In this document: positions 1 to 11,293 of the stretch, in pieces | How positions within the stretch are numbered: position 1 is the first letter of the stretch | How the letters are laid out: every line of letters starts with the position of its first letter | DNA from: Neurospora intermedia | Lineage: Eukaryota; Ascomycota; Sordariomycetes; Sordariales; Sordariaceae | Assembly: GCA_037102815.1 (NCBI GenBank) | Contig: BTPP01000005.1 | Coordinates: 2,790,001-2,854,000 of the forward strand | Reading direction: 5' to 3' | DNA length: 64,000 nucleotides | The notes under the pieces: generated by a model | The model's input: the letters and a program-made list of their open reading frames with translations, nothing else | What the model was told of the DNA's origin: nothing | The model's database searches: none | Translations under genes and position numbers: made by a program

Positions 1-1256
1 ACAAGGGTATTTCGACTCTAGAACTGGCACTGCCAGCTGCGGTGGAGACCGAAGCTTCACCCATCCCCGCATATGGATGGGCGCACGAGAAAACAGTCGA
101 CATTATCCCTGGTGAACCAAGGAGTCTTCCTCTCCGTAATCAGGCACCCAACGGCGCTGAGGGGAACGCCAATGGCAGCGTAAGCGTCCGCATTCAACCC
201 ATACCCCGGGTCAGGTTGGAAAATGCTGAAGACTTCGCCAGGATCGTACGTGAGGGTCGTCCGGTGGTTCTGGAGGGCCTAAATCTGGGTGATTGTGTGT
301 CACAATGGGGAAACGGTGACTACGTTGCGAAGAAGGTTGGGACAGACCGCAAGGTGAGTTGAGCAAGGGAAAGCAAATGATGACCAAAACTGTCTCGAGT
401 ATGTCCCTTGACTGACGGGCAGCCCTTACCTAGGTCGTGATCCACGAGTCCACGACACCCGCAATGGATTTCACCACCAAGAACTTCCGCTACGTGACGA
501 CCGAGTTTGGCGACTTTATGAGGCGCATTGAGAAAGGTGACCGGCTGTACCTGAGGGCGCTATCGACCGACAAACCGACGGAAAAGCCAGCCGTTCTAGG
601 TGATGACTTTCCCTCGTTGGCTACTGATTTTGTTTTGCCGCCTCAGCTGGCCTTGGTAGACGAGAGACTGTTCAGCTCGGTTCTACGAGTATCTGGGCCA
701 GTCAACATGTGGTTGCATTACGATGTAAGTCCTCTCGCCTGTTTGTCGGATATCGGTGTGCATTCTGACACAGGACTAGGTCATGGCCAATGTATACTGC
801 CAAATCGGCGGCTCGAAACGCATGATTCTTTTCCCGCCGTCCGATGTTGAGCATCTCAGTTTTGCTCCTGGGGCATCGAGTTCCAGTATCGATGTTTTTT
901 CTACTCTTTTCGGGGAGTCGAGTGACTCGAGATACTTGGCTCAAGTGACGCATCCTCACGAGGCCGTCATGACTCCAGGAGACGTCCTCTTCTTGCCCCC
1001 ACTCTGGCTGCACACGGCGACTCCTACGTCGGACAGCAGCATTGCGGTAAACGTCTTCTTCCGCGATCTCGAAGGCGGTTGCTATGCAGCTGGGAAAGAT
1101 GTGTATGGGAACAGAGATCTGGCGGCCTATGAAAAGGGCCGAACGGACTTAACCCGTATCGTGAACAGCTTCCAGAAGCTGCCAGCTGAGGCGAGGGAGT
1201 TTTATCTGCTGAGACTTGCAGACGAGCTTCGAAGGAAAGCCAAGGGAGCCCAGTAG
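1..1256 (+). CDS. ppm2: tRNA wybutosine-synthesizing protein 4 (TYW4/PPM2), C-terminal part only
   Basis: The 5' part of the gene lies outside the window; the reading frame is already open at base 3. Three exons are supported: up to 353, 434-724 and 780-1256, with introns 354-433 (GTGAGT...TAG) and 725-779 (GTAAGT, branch CTGAC, TAG). About 370 residues are visible. They form a cupin/JmjC-type domain with the metal-binding pair in LHYDV (His-x-Asp) and a distal His in PPLWLHTA. In fungal TYW4/PPM2 proteins an N-terminal leucine-carboxyl-methyltransferase-like domain and kelch repeats precede a C-terminal JmjC domain; the enzyme completes the side chain of wybutosine next to the anticodon of tRNA-Phe. 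The segment reading FRYVTTEFGDFM to VNMWLHYD resembles that family closely. A stand-alone TYW5-like JmjC protein is the alternative, but the open frame continuing leftwards favours TYW4. Confidence 0.75.
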
Positions 1257-3042
1257 CGGGAGAGTCGTCAATCCATTTTGCCAATGTAAGCCCTCGGATG
1301 CCCGGATTGTCGTTTTAGCCTGTTGGCCCAATACGTTGGTGGTATAATACCGTAAATACGTTTGTGTTACCGGCTACAGCGTGGGTGTGATACAAGATGG
1401 CACACCAGTCCATGTGCCTGTCGTCCGTAGGTACCTGAGTGACCATGGCCTGCATATCGAAGAAACAGCTACCACCTAGCGAAGATTGCCTGGTCGTGTG
1501 CGTACTATTGTCCGCCTCTCTCTTTATATGGTGCTACTCGTTACTGATGATGTTGATATGGATGGGGTGGTAGAAGGGCCCGAGAGGACAAAAACGAGGC
1601 TCGAATACTCAAACCGAGTTCAGCGAGTGGTAGGGTCGGTATATATCTGCCTTGGCAAAAGGCTAGGTCTTGGTACCTTGTTGATCTTGGAGAGCATGGT
1701 ATCGGCGGGCTAGGAGACGATGGCAGCGGCGAAACCGGCAATGAGACCGGAGCCAAGGTTGACGGCGGTCTGGGCAGAGTCGGACATATCCTTCTTGGGG
1801 TAGACGCTGTAGACGGCCTCGGCGACCTTCTCGTAGCCTGACGGAAGGGTGTGTGGTTCTTCGCGAGTGTGCCAGCCTTGTTCAACGTTCCAACAGCCTT
1901 TCTTTGTACTCCAGGCTGCCCTGACATTGATGGATGGTGGTTCGGTTCGTAGATCCGTGTTCCCTGCAGCCAATCCTACGACGGCAAATCAGCAGGACAA
2001 GCAAGGCACATGCAGAAGGGGACAACGCTGACAGGCTGACCCCTTCGGCAGTGCAGCAGCGGGAGGAGGGTCATCGTTGGCGCCAGGCAGGGGATGGATG
2101 TGCTGTGTGGTGTCCGGGTCAAAAGATGCGACGTGGAGTTGGGGGACATGTAACGGTGTCAAAATGTCACGGTAGATATTCAGGTCTAATCTCAAAATCT
2201 CATTCTAGCTGGAGGTTGTGATTGCCATATCTATGCAGTGTAGTTGGTGGAGTGCGGTCTTGTTCTTTCCTCGGTTTCATCTTTTTTGTCTTTCTATTTT
2301 GCGCTTGGCTGAGCGTAAACAACCTGAAGGTTCCCTGTATTGCTAGGTTAGCTGCATGAACTGGGGCAACACTTTCCGACAAGCAACAATCGGCGTAAAA
2401 TTACATGCGGTAAGATGTACACTCGAGGTTCTCTCTGTTCTGTCATCCTTTACAATATGCACACTTCTTCTCGCGTACCCTACCTACTTGTATGTTACCT
2501 CTACCTTTAAATTGTCTTGTACACCACTCGGGGCAGTGGACAGGTTCACCGCACCTGGACGGCGTATGTACCCGGTCCTGGACTGGCTCCAATGTCATGG
2601 ATGGGATTGATTGTGCCTTTTGTCGTTAACGTTAACTCCGAAGTCGCCCTAGTGTAAAATCGTGTGCGCTGTGACGTCTCGTGGGTCTCTCTCAAACACT
2701 TTCGGCCCTGTTGCCCTGGCTGGTGGGCGCTATGGAGCACCAGATCGGCCGGGGCATGGAATAGAAGGGTACAAAGGCCGCTGCGGACCGGTACTTGGCC
2801 TATACCTGTCCCGGGAATTACCGGACCAATTTTTTTCGGCTGGCGTCTCTGATTGTTTTTCCGCAGCGCCGGCCTTTCCACCCTCCCGTGCCTCCGTGTC
2901 CACCTCCACTCTCCAAAAAGGCTCAATCGCCAACCTCCGTCGCGAACGACTTTCCCGCCCGATTGCTCTTTTTGCCCTCTTTCCTCCCCGTCAACCCATC
3001 TCCACTCAGTCTTTGTTTGTCGTCCAAACCCAGATATCCAAA
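1257..3042. other. intergenic region between TYW4 and the phosphate carrier gene
   Basis: Apart from the exon fragment at 1674-1835 I recognise no gene. The last 150 bp before 3043 are pyrimidine-rich (many CCTCC and TTTCC tracts), typical of the 5' leader of highly expressed filamentous-fungal genes. Confidence 0.6.
1674..1835 (-). pseudogene. inverted partial copy of mitochondrial phosphate carrier exon 3
   Basis: These 162 bp on the minus strand match 3842-4003 of the intact carrier gene downstream with three mismatches by eye. The copy starts inside exon 3 and stops three bases into the following intron. One mismatch turns a CAG glutamine codon into TAG, so the fragment cannot encode the carrier segment. 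The flanks on both sides are unrelated to the gene. It is a gene fragment, not a gene. Confidence 0.9.
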
Positions 3043-4432
3043 ATGGCCCCCTCTACCCCCAAGATCGACGCCGTCGTCGAGAAGGCCAAGGCCGCTGCTG
3101 CTCCCGAGATGAGCGCTGCCAGCCTCTACGGCAGATTCGCTCTTGCTGGTGCCATCTGCTGCTCCGTCACCCACGGTGCCCTCACCCCTGTCGATGTGTA
3201 TGTTGTCCCGCCTTCAGCCTATGTATACACCGTCATGGCATTGGGCGTATTGAACCCGCGGCCCAGCGCCTCTGTCTCGTAGATATCACGAATCGCGCTG
3301 CTGACACGTCTGCATAACAACAGCGTCAAGACTCGCATTCAGCTCGACCCCGTCACCTACAACAATGGCATGATCGGTGGCTTCAAGAAGGTCGTCCAGA
3401 ACGAGGGTGCCGGTGCCCTCCTGACCGGTGTCGGCCCTACCTTTGCTGGTTACTTCCTCCAGGGTGCCTTCAAGTTCGGTGGTTACGAGTTCTTCAAGCA
3501 GCAGAGCATCAACTTGCTCGGCCTTGAGACCGCCACCAACAACCGCACTGCCGTCTACCTCGCTTCCTCCGCCGCTGCCGAGTTCTTTGCCGACATTGCC
3601 CTCTGCCCCCTCGAGGCTACCCGTATCCGTCTCGTCTCCCAGCCCACCTATGCCAGCGGCCTCATCAGCGGCTTTGGCAAGATGCTGAAGAACGAGGGTA
3701 TCGGCGCTTTCTACGCCGGCTTCGGACCCATTCTCTTCAAGCAGTAAGTCGCCATGTTGCCCATGTTCCGGTCATCATGACATGCCCCTAACCGTGCTTT
3801 TTTCTTCCAGGATCCCCTACACCATGTCCAAGTTCGTCGTCTACGAGAAGGTTGCCGAGGCCGTCTACAGCGTCTACCCCAAGAAGGATATGTCCGACTC
3901 TGCCCAGACCGCCGTCAACCTTGGCTCCGGTCTCATTGCCGGTTTCGCCGCTGCCATCGTCTCCCAGCCCGCGGATACCATGCTCTCCAAGATCAACAAG
4001 GTAATTATGCCAGACAATCCAATACCCAGCCGGACTATGCTAACGTGCTTTACTCTCAGACCCCCGGTGCCCCCGGCGAGTCCACCACCTCTCGTCTCGT
4101 CAAGATCGCCAAGGAGCTCGGCCTCAAGGGCTCTTACACTGGTATCGGTGCCCGTCTCTTCATGGTCGGTACTCTTACTGCCTTCCAGTTCGCCATCTAC
4201 GGTAAGTTCCTTTCTATTCTTGCCAGCGAGATGGGCTTGTGGTGGTATTGGGAATCCTGGACGGTGTCGGGTTGCCGTTGCGCGCGGCCCGAAGCATCAC
4301 CCTCAACCCGGATTCCTCTACCACCTATTCCCATCTCAACACCAGCAGTAGCACCCAATCTAACGCATAAAACACGCAGGCGATGTCAAGAAGGCCCTCG
4401 GAGCCACGTCGGGTGTAGAGCTCGCCAAATAA
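3043..4432 (+). CDS. mir1: mitochondrial phosphate carrier (MIR1/PIC type)
   Basis: Inner-membrane carrier that brings phosphate into the mitochondrial matrix for ATP synthesis. Five exons give 319 residues: 3043-3197, 3324-3743, 3811-4000, 4060-4201 and 4380-4432, with introns beginning GTATGT, GTAAGT, GTAATT and GTAAGT and ending in CAG. The start has the strong context CCAAAATGG. The protein has the threefold mitochondrial-carrier architecture; the first signature appears as PVDVVKTR across the first splice junction, the second as CPLEATRIR and the third as [30 protein letters not shown] and the length are as expected for the MIR1 family. Codon use is strongly biased to C-ending codons, suggesting high expression. 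Part of exon 3 is duplicated in inverted orientation about 2 kb upstream. Confidence 0.95.
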
Positions 4433-5751
4433 ACGCGATTTGGAAGCGTTTGGGGACGTATAATGATGGGGGAGGAGCTTGGGGATAATGGGTGGGAGGT
4501 CGGCAACACAGGGACCACCTTGTGGGTCGACTGGGTCACCCGACCAACTCGCCAATGAACAAAACAAGCGAGGGATGTGTTTGGCATTGCAAGCATCTCC
4601 TTGCAGAAAGATTTCCGGTCCTTTGTTGAGCATTTAGACGTTTGGCCGCTGGGTTTGGATGTGGCTACCGGAAAAGTTTGCAATGTCACTTGGGTCGTTT
4701 TGCAGCCTTCTCAATATTCTTTAGGCAGGATCTACGTTGCACGGGTTCTTTCATTTGTCGTTGGCGAACTGCTTGACATTATAGAGGAACATTAGAAAGG
4801 GGATTGATGGTTCAAGACACGTGCTTCCTAGTAGATTGCTCGCTGTGTGTAGTGTACAAAGACGGATCAGAGTTGATGCAGTACATGCCCGGTGGCCGTT
4901 TGCGAAGTCCGATGTGTGGTCGATCATTAAGCGACTACATCCACTTTATATAGCTACAGTATCTATCACCGACTACCTATGTCTACGAACAAATGTTGTC
5001 AAGCTTCCAGAGCTGGTTTCGGGATTGATATGGCCCGTGCACCGGTCATCACGAGCTACGAAATGGACCAATTGCATGGGCGCGATGACGGAAGAGAGGA
5101 TGCCAGCACATGGGTGGTGAAGAACAGCGCTAAGCCCCAACTGGCGGGAGCACGGGGAGTGTGGGTCGCAGCAGGGGCATGTCGAGGCTTGAAGAACCAA
5201 TCGTAGCGCGAGCCGACCACCAATCAACAGCCGCGCTTCTTGCAGCGTTGCGGCGGGAATGGGGTATGACCGGGAATGTCTTGTTCCACTCGCACAGCAA
5301 GCCTCAACACCAAAGCATCTCTTTTCCTGCTGCATCGCACATTTGGCGATATCATCACATTTGCTCGTTTTTCCGCGTCCATGCGCCGTCGCGACTGGCA
5401 TCCCCCATAGCGGCACTGTTTTGCTGGTATTACAGCGCTGTAACAGGGAAGGAACAGTGGACCCACACCGGGCCACCGCGCCTTCCTTCAGTGACGATAT
5501 AGGTGCTACTGCCCCACCCTAGAGCTCCTTTACAGCAGCCAGACGCGCCCATAGGACTGGACACGCGCGCGCTGCCTCAGGTCGCGAATCTAATCGATTA
5601 GGGGTTCGGGCAACAGGAGCAGGTTCGGTCCCGAACTGAAACTTGGGCTGATAGGTAAGTGGAATCCCACGCTTCTCCAGTTCCCTCTCTCCTCTTTCCC
5701 CCAAACAACACAAACCAACAAGTCAGAACATCACTGCTCACAACTTGCAAA
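4433..5751. other. intergenic region between carrier and Ulp1-like genes
   Basis: No gene recognised. It contains one copy of a short dispersed repeat (about 4983-5028) that recurs at 16704-16750. The final 100 bp form the likely leader of the Ulp1-like gene; although the frame is open upstream from 5659, that part reads like untranslated leader. Confidence 0.55.
4983..5028 (+). repeat. short dispersed repeat, copy 1
   Basis: About 46 bp starting ACGAACAAATGTTGT and ending GGGATTGATA. A related copy lies at 16704-16750 (ACGAACAAATGTTGTTGAAC to GCTTGATA), roughly 85 percent identical by eye. No open reading frame or terminal structure is evident; probably a remnant of a larger repeat family. 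Confidence 0.6.
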
Positions 5752-8700
5752 ATGGTCAGAATTCGCTTTTCGCGCCGCTCTCGCGGTTGCACCTCCTTCA
5801 ATACCTTCCACAACATCGCCACTCCTGTCTCTTCTCCATTACCGGTTGAGACCCCCCTCTTCGACGCACGACGGGAACAAGAAGGCGTCCGGTTCGCCCA
5901 CGAGCTGTACATTGCAATCCGAAACCAGCACTTCATGCGCGATTGCCACTGCCCTGTGCCGACCATCTATACATCTAAAGAGGCCGCACTTGCTGCTACC
6001 GGTTACATCCGATTCTACATTGCGGACGACAACCCATCCAAGCTGTCTGTTCTTCAACAACCCGCTGATCCTCACTGGCATTGCGAGTGCCGCGACGCGC
6101 ACAACTACTGGCCAGTCTACCAAGAGCTACTCAGCCGGCAACACGAGCCCCGTCTTAACGACAACGGAAAGCGCGTTGCGGAGGTTGGCGAGCTTGAGCT
6201 CATCTCTGAGAACGTTGAGCACAAGGCGGTGGAACGGGTCCTGCCTGCAGCAGTTGATGATAGTGTAAGTTCTTCCCCTCTTGTGATCAAGGACAGGCGA
6301 GAGAAGATGAGCAGAGACGCTGACCAAGTTTCCCATCCACAGACGCCAGAGCAAGAGCCAGCGCCATCGTCCGAAACGCCCATGGAAAGCTCCTGGATGA
6401 ACCCTTTCGCCCTCGCTACTCGGGCCCTGATCACGATGGCCACCCCATTCACTGCTGTCCGGAATTTCATCTCTGGATTTTTCCCGGGTGAAACCCATTA
6501 CGACATCGTTGACACACGAAAAGTTGATGATACCAACGGCACCGTGTCAGTCAAGAGATTGAAACGACACTGTACGCCTTCAACCGATGCATACTCTAAC
6601 GAGCTCCCGGGTTTTACCTGGGCCGACGACGCAATCTCGTATGTCGGACGAGATGCGCTCGATCACATCGGCAATGTTCTTCACCATCGCATCGATTTGA
6701 TTAGTCGCTCCCTGGTCACATACAGCCACTCACTCGAAGACATCAGGAGGAGTTTCGACCCCAACAAAGGAGAAGACCTCCAACTCAACATCGCAATGCA
6801 CAAACTAATGACCGACACTCCAAGTATTGGGCCTGTGCTTCCTACCGACAGCACAAAGAAACGGGAATGGAGATACAAGGAGGCACGAGACTTGTACCTC
6901 GATGGCGCCTGCGAAGCCTACGAGCTAATGCAGGATATCTACATTCAGCATAACCTTGATGCGTACAGAGTGTTGTTTCCCAAACCACCGCGAACAATCG
7001 CTTATGGAGAAGACACCAAGCCGGAGAAGGACACCAGGTCATTGCACGAGAAGGCCAGAGTGGCCGCCGAGTTTATCTCATGGGTGCTGCGAAACCACAT
7101 GGACGGGATGGAAGGTTTCGAAGAAGCTTTATCAAAGGTCTTCGTGGATGCCAATGCCATCCACAAGCGCGAAATCATACCCAGCTATATCAAGCCCACG
7201 GCAAACGAATCATCCTCAATTCCTGGAACCTTCCCTACCGGCCCGGACGCCGCTTTCGAAGATGTTCCTATCGACGATCTCAGTTTTGCGTATAGGTGGG
7301 AATACAAATATCCCTCAACTGATCAGGAGGAGACGGAACGTGCATCAATCAATGCCAAGGAGTTCCGACCTGTACTGGAACCCAAAAGCATCCTCAAAAA
7401 GCCCAAAAAATGGCCGACTCCTGAATCGCCAACAAAGTATGTCGCCACCCCCGAGAGAAACAAAAGACTCGACTTTGTTGCACCTGTGGTGAGCTACGCG
7501 CCGCCTAAAGAAGTACCTGTGCAAGTGATGAGCCTTAAAGATGCCATCAATGTGCAGTGGCACTATCCTACCGAAAGTTACGTCCATGACCGCGAAAACA
7601 ATGCGAACCGGACCGCAGAACCAACCGCCAGAAACCTTCATCGTTTCGCAAAGGTTGACAAAAGCAGAAGCTTTACCGTCTCGGATATGACCAGATGGAC
7701 AGAAAAGGAGGTCGAAAGGGACGACGCGGAAATGGGACTCCGAGTTCACGAGATCAAATACGGTCCTTTCCTCAGTGAAATCCGGCAAGAAATGTTGGAA
7801 AACTTTCAGGCGAGCGGCGCTCAGGAACACCCAAAGCCGGAGCTTGGCATCGAGGACCGCAGACAAATTTTGCAACGAATGCGACGTGAACGGAACGAAA
7901 AGACAACTCAAGGGGCACGTGGGGAGAAGAAATCAATTCTCGATCGTTTTTTTCGAAAGGCCGAGCAAGAAGATATCGGGGCTACAGAGGGAGCTGTCTC
8001 TGGACCATCTCGACTCGAATCCAACCCTTCGGTGGAGCAGGCATCAGCAACCAGTCAGGTCCAGCAGTCCGCGGCTGACGATGACCTCGCAATTGCCACC
8101 AAAAAGCTCGAGGATTTGGAGGTTAGTCGTCAACTGGCCCACGAGTGGGAGAATGGAATTCGCCGCGACATCGAGGAGCGGCACAGAGAGGCCGAAAGAC
8201 TGCACAAAGAAGCAGAGCGAAAACGGCGGGAAGAGAAGCGGCGACAAGAACAGGAAAGCAGGAGGCGCCGTGAAGAGGAAGATCAAGCCTCGCGGACCGG
8301 TCTGCGCGTACCCAAACGCCCCCTGATCGGAAGCTTGAGCAACGATTGGGAGAAGAAAGTCTCCAATGTCCTCTATGCCAACTCTTCCGCGGAACTCGCA
8401 AAGATGCTGGACGGGCAGCCTCTGACGAAGCGCGACTTTGTTGAGAAGCTGCTGGAGCCTCAAGCCTGGCTCAACGACAACGTCATCATTGGCAGTATTT
8501 CGCATATTGCTAATGCCGTCAACAAATCGGCAGGGGCCAAAGACTCCGACCCCAAATGTGCAGCTTTCACGTCGTACTTTTGGCCACGGCTTGTTGATGC
8601 TGGGCCGAGCCAGTGCGGGCGCCTGATGCGCCGTGCAGGTGTCAGGAAGAACAACTTTTTCGACATCGACACGATACTCATTCCGATTTGCGACGGCGCG

Positions 8701-9054
8701 CATTGGACATTGGCGGTTGTACGGCCGGGGAAGCGGACCGTAGCGCACCTGGACTCGATGCGAGCGGGCGCCGGTGACAAAAAAATCAAAGAAAAACTGC
8801 TTGAATGGGTCAGAGTCACACTTGAGGACAAATGGGTCGCGTCAGAATGGTCGGCCATTGACTACGAAGCTCCACGTCAAACCAACGGGTACGACTGTGG
8901 CGTCTTCACCATCACGAATGCTCTTTGCATTGCGCTTGGGCTTAATCCCAAGAAGTCATATACTGCAGGGCAGCTCACGCTGCAGAGACGGAGGTTGGCT
9001 GCGGTTCTACTCAATGGAGGTTTTACGGATGATTTTTCGTTGGATGGATTTTGA
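5752..9054 (+). CDS. Ulp1-like cysteine protease (peptidase family C48), SUMO/ubiquitin-like deconjugase
   Basis: Predicted to cleave SUMO or a related modifier from its precursor or conjugates. The C-terminal 200 residues form a C48 domain: LNDNVII substrate-groove motif, catalytic His in GAHWTLAVV (about residue 958 of the spliced protein), Asp in AHLDSM (975), oxyanion Gln in PRQTNGYDCG (1017) and nucleophile Cys in YDCGVF (1023). All four are present. A charged Arg/Glu-rich coiled coil (REAERLHKEAERKRREEKR region) precedes the domain; the long N-terminal 800 residues are mostly unrecognised. I place the start at 5752 (CAAAATGG). A 78-nt intron with GTAAGT, CTGAC and CAG lies at 6265-6342; it is a multiple of three without stops, so the gene also reads through unspliced (1100 versus 1074 residues). 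Whether it is the main SUMO protease or a fungal-specific paralogue cannot be told from sequence alone. Confidence 0.85.
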   Translation: MVRIRFSRRSRGCTSFNTFHNIATPVSSPLPVETPLFDARREQEGVRFAHELYIAIRNQHFMRDCHCPVPTIYTSKEAALAATGYIRFYIADDNPSKLSVLQQPADPHWHCECRDAHNYWPVYQELLSRQHEPRLNDNGKRVAEVGELELISENVEHKAVERVLPAAVDDSVSSSPLVIKDRREKMSRDADQVSHPQTPEQEPAPSSETPMESSWMNPFALATRALITMATPFTAVRNFISGFFPGETHYDIVDTRKVDDTNGTVSVKRLKRHCTPSTDAYSNELPGFTWADDAISYVGRDALDHIGNVLHHRIDLISRSLVTYSHSLEDIRRSFDPNKGEDLQLNIAMHKLMTDTPSIGPVLPTDSTKKREWRYKEARDLYLDGACEAYELMQDIYIQHNLDAYRVLFPKPPRTIAYGEDTKPEKDTRSLHEKARVAAEFISWVLRNHMDGMEGFEEALSKVFVDANAIHKREIIPSYIKPTANESSSIPGTFPTGPDAAFEDVPIDDLSFAYRWEYKYPSTDQEETERASINAKEFRPVLEPKSILKKPKKWPTPESPTKYVATPERNKRLDFVAPVVSYAPPKEVPVQVMSLKDAINVQWHYPTESYVHDRENNANRTAEPTARNLHRFAKVDKSRSFTVSDMTRWTEKEVERDDAEMGLRVHEIKYGPFLSEIRQEMLENFQASGAQEHPKPELGIEDRRQILQRMRRERNEKTTQGARGEKKSILDRFFRKAEQEDIGATEGAVSGPSRLESNPSVEQASATSQVQQSAADDDLAIATKKLEDLEVSRQLAHEWENGIRRDIEERHREAERLHKEAERKRREEKRRQEQESRRRREEEDQASRTGLRVPKRPLIGSLSNDWEKKVSNVLYANSSAELAKMLDGQPLTKRDFVEKLLEPQAWLNDNVIIGSISHIANAVNKSAGAKDSDPKCAAFTSYFWPRLVDAGPSQCGRLMRRAGVRKNNFFDIDTILIPICDGAHWTLAVVRPGKRTVAHLDSMRAGAGDKKIKEKLLEWVRVTLEDKWVASEWSAIDYEAPRQTNGYDCGVFTITNALCIALGLNPKKSYTAGQLTLQRRRLAAVLLNGGFTDDFSLDGF
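6265..6342 (+). other. frame-preserving intron in the Ulp1-like gene
   Basis: The donor GTAAGT follows codon 171 in phase 0, a CTGAC branch point lies about 18 nt before the acceptor CAG, and the 78 nt contain no stop in frame. Splicing removes 26 residues. Confidence 0.8.
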
Positions 9055-10828
9055 TTTGATTCGGGGCACTTTGTTTTGGACACGGCTAGGTAGAGAAAAG
9101 GGAGGCGTTATCAGAGCATACTTAGGGCGTTTATATGTTGTCGAGGTTGGTTGTTTGTGATCGTTTGATTGTCAGGCTTGGGAGTGCAGCATTTGTATAC
9201 ATTGAGGAATGAGCCGGGAGTCGGACGGTTGCCTTCAGCATAGTTTATGTGGCGTTTTCGCTTGCACGTTGGTTCTTTCTACTTCTCGATTCTGGAATAC
9301 AACATTGTTAGCTTAGAGATCAAGTAGAGATTATTCTGTTGGTTCAAGGGTATACCAATAACATCACCATGGATAACACTTTCGTTGCGAACTTGCATTG
9401 ACGTAGTCCCTGAAGTTGAAATGTGTACTTGTCGTGAACGGAACAGCACCTCTAGACTGTCTAACGGACCTTTCCTGTAACAAAGCTGACAAGAGCCTCT
9501 GTATCTACAGGCAGTCTACGATAGTAAGTCCTTCCATTCACAGCACTACTGCAAACTACGCTTATTTGCTGACTAGCTTAGGTAGGTAGGAAGAAAAAGC
9601 AACAGCTAACGAGAGGGGAAGGAAACTGGAGCTCTCAAGTTCTGTCAACATTCCATTCTCTGGCCACTACTTCTAGACTAATGCCTCCTTTGGTCAATAT
9701 CAGGGAAAATACCGTCATGTCCGGACATAGCATCCTCCCTTCCAACCTTGAATGATCACCGTTCTGTTCCTGTCAGCAAAACACCATCATGATCACGTCT
9801 CGGACACTCTCTTCTCCATCATTCATCTGACAAATCCGTCCTACGTTAAGGCCCCGAGTGCATATCATCGATACCAGCGCCGCGCCATTTGACCTTTAAA
9901 GACTGATACCGCGCGGCAGAAAAGGGATTAGCGGGACATCTAACAGTCTAGGTCGAATTTACTCTAGTTCGACGTCTGATGTGTTGGGGCGGTCGACCGT
10001 CACGCTACCTCTATTCGACCAAGCGGTCGTGTTTGTTTTTTCAGGTCACAAATATCAGACAGTACACTTACATGGTCATTTGAAGTGGAATAGGCTGAGA
10101 TTAATAGCAAAGTGTGATAAGGTAAGTATCACTCTCCCTCTTCCTCTTTCGTATCAACCATCGCGGCTAACGTCTTTGTCATTCACAAAACTCTCGAGCG
10201 CAATCCATCCATAACCACAATGTCCAAACAGTAACACATGAACTTCCAATACACTGTATAAACTCGGGTGAATGATTTTCCCAGCTTTCAGGGAAATCAG
10301 ATATAGTCTGTACGCATACTGCAACATTCATGCCCACCAGGAAGCTCAGAACTGTCACATGTAAGATGGTGATTTCGAATATCTCAAGACACCACCAGCC
10401 AGCGCCTTCTAAAAGACAGGTTGACAAGGCAAGGCATCAGACAGTACTTCGATGTCACAAAACGTCTCCTCCGCTTATTTTTTGGCGGTCATAAAATGCA
10501 TATTTTCGGGTAGTGTGCCTAGAGGCACAGAAAACATATGCCTGATTTCCCTGAAAATTGACATGCAACCCCCCAAGTTTCTTACGGTATGGAAAGAGAC
10601 GAGCAGCGGACCTGTGAATTATTTGATTATTGCTTATTGGCATGATGTAATGTATCCCTCCGGCTGCAGACGGAATTGGAAGCTACGACCGCGATGCACC
10701 GGGTGGATAGAAAGGAAGGAAGCAACACTTTTGCTGGGATCATGTACTTCTTCTTAACCACCAGAACCACACATTGGAAGGTGCATTGGTGGGCTGGGTT
10801 TTGGTTAGGTACTTTCAGGTGGCTTCTT
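9055..10828. other. gene-free stretch downstream of the Ulp1-like gene
   Basis: No gene, RNA or transposon recognised on either strand. Open frames here are short and without family resemblance. The sequence is of mixed composition with scattered TAGGTAGG-like motifs. Confidence 0.5.
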
Positions 10829-10853
10829 GGGGGGGGGGGGGGGGGGGGGGGGG
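10829..10853 (+). repeat. poly(G) tract of 25
   Basis: Uninterrupted run of 25 G on the plus strand, directly followed by TTTCAC and a T-rich stretch. It lies about 440 bp upstream of the broken secreted-protein-like gene at 11294. Length may be unreliable because such runs are hard to sequence and replicate. Confidence 0.95.
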
Positions 10854-11293
10854 TTTCACTTTTCTTTTTTTTTCAGTTAGACTTTACTTCTTCTACTCAA
10901 CCAACTCCTCGCTCTTCAACCTCCATATGAAAGCAACAACACAGTTTGGCTGCAACTTCCCTTACATACATCACTTTTTTTTTTGGCGGAATGGCTTGGA
11001 AGATACTTGCCACCATGCCGCCCAACGCCGAAGAAGATGCAACGGAGGCCCGAAGGCTGATACATTATATGCATGCAGATGACATTCCTCAAGAATGATG
11101 CCCGATCAGCAATTCGTTCTTGCCACCTGGTCGGTGTTCTTGCACACTTTTTCCTTCTATAAAGTAGGACACGTCCCTGGTCCCGGGAATTCTTTTTCTT
11201 TCTCCTTCTTTGATTGTACAAAACAGCTATAAGCACCAAGCCTCGAAAAATACCCACAACAACCAACACTCGGCCCCTGTTATCGCTTTCAAA

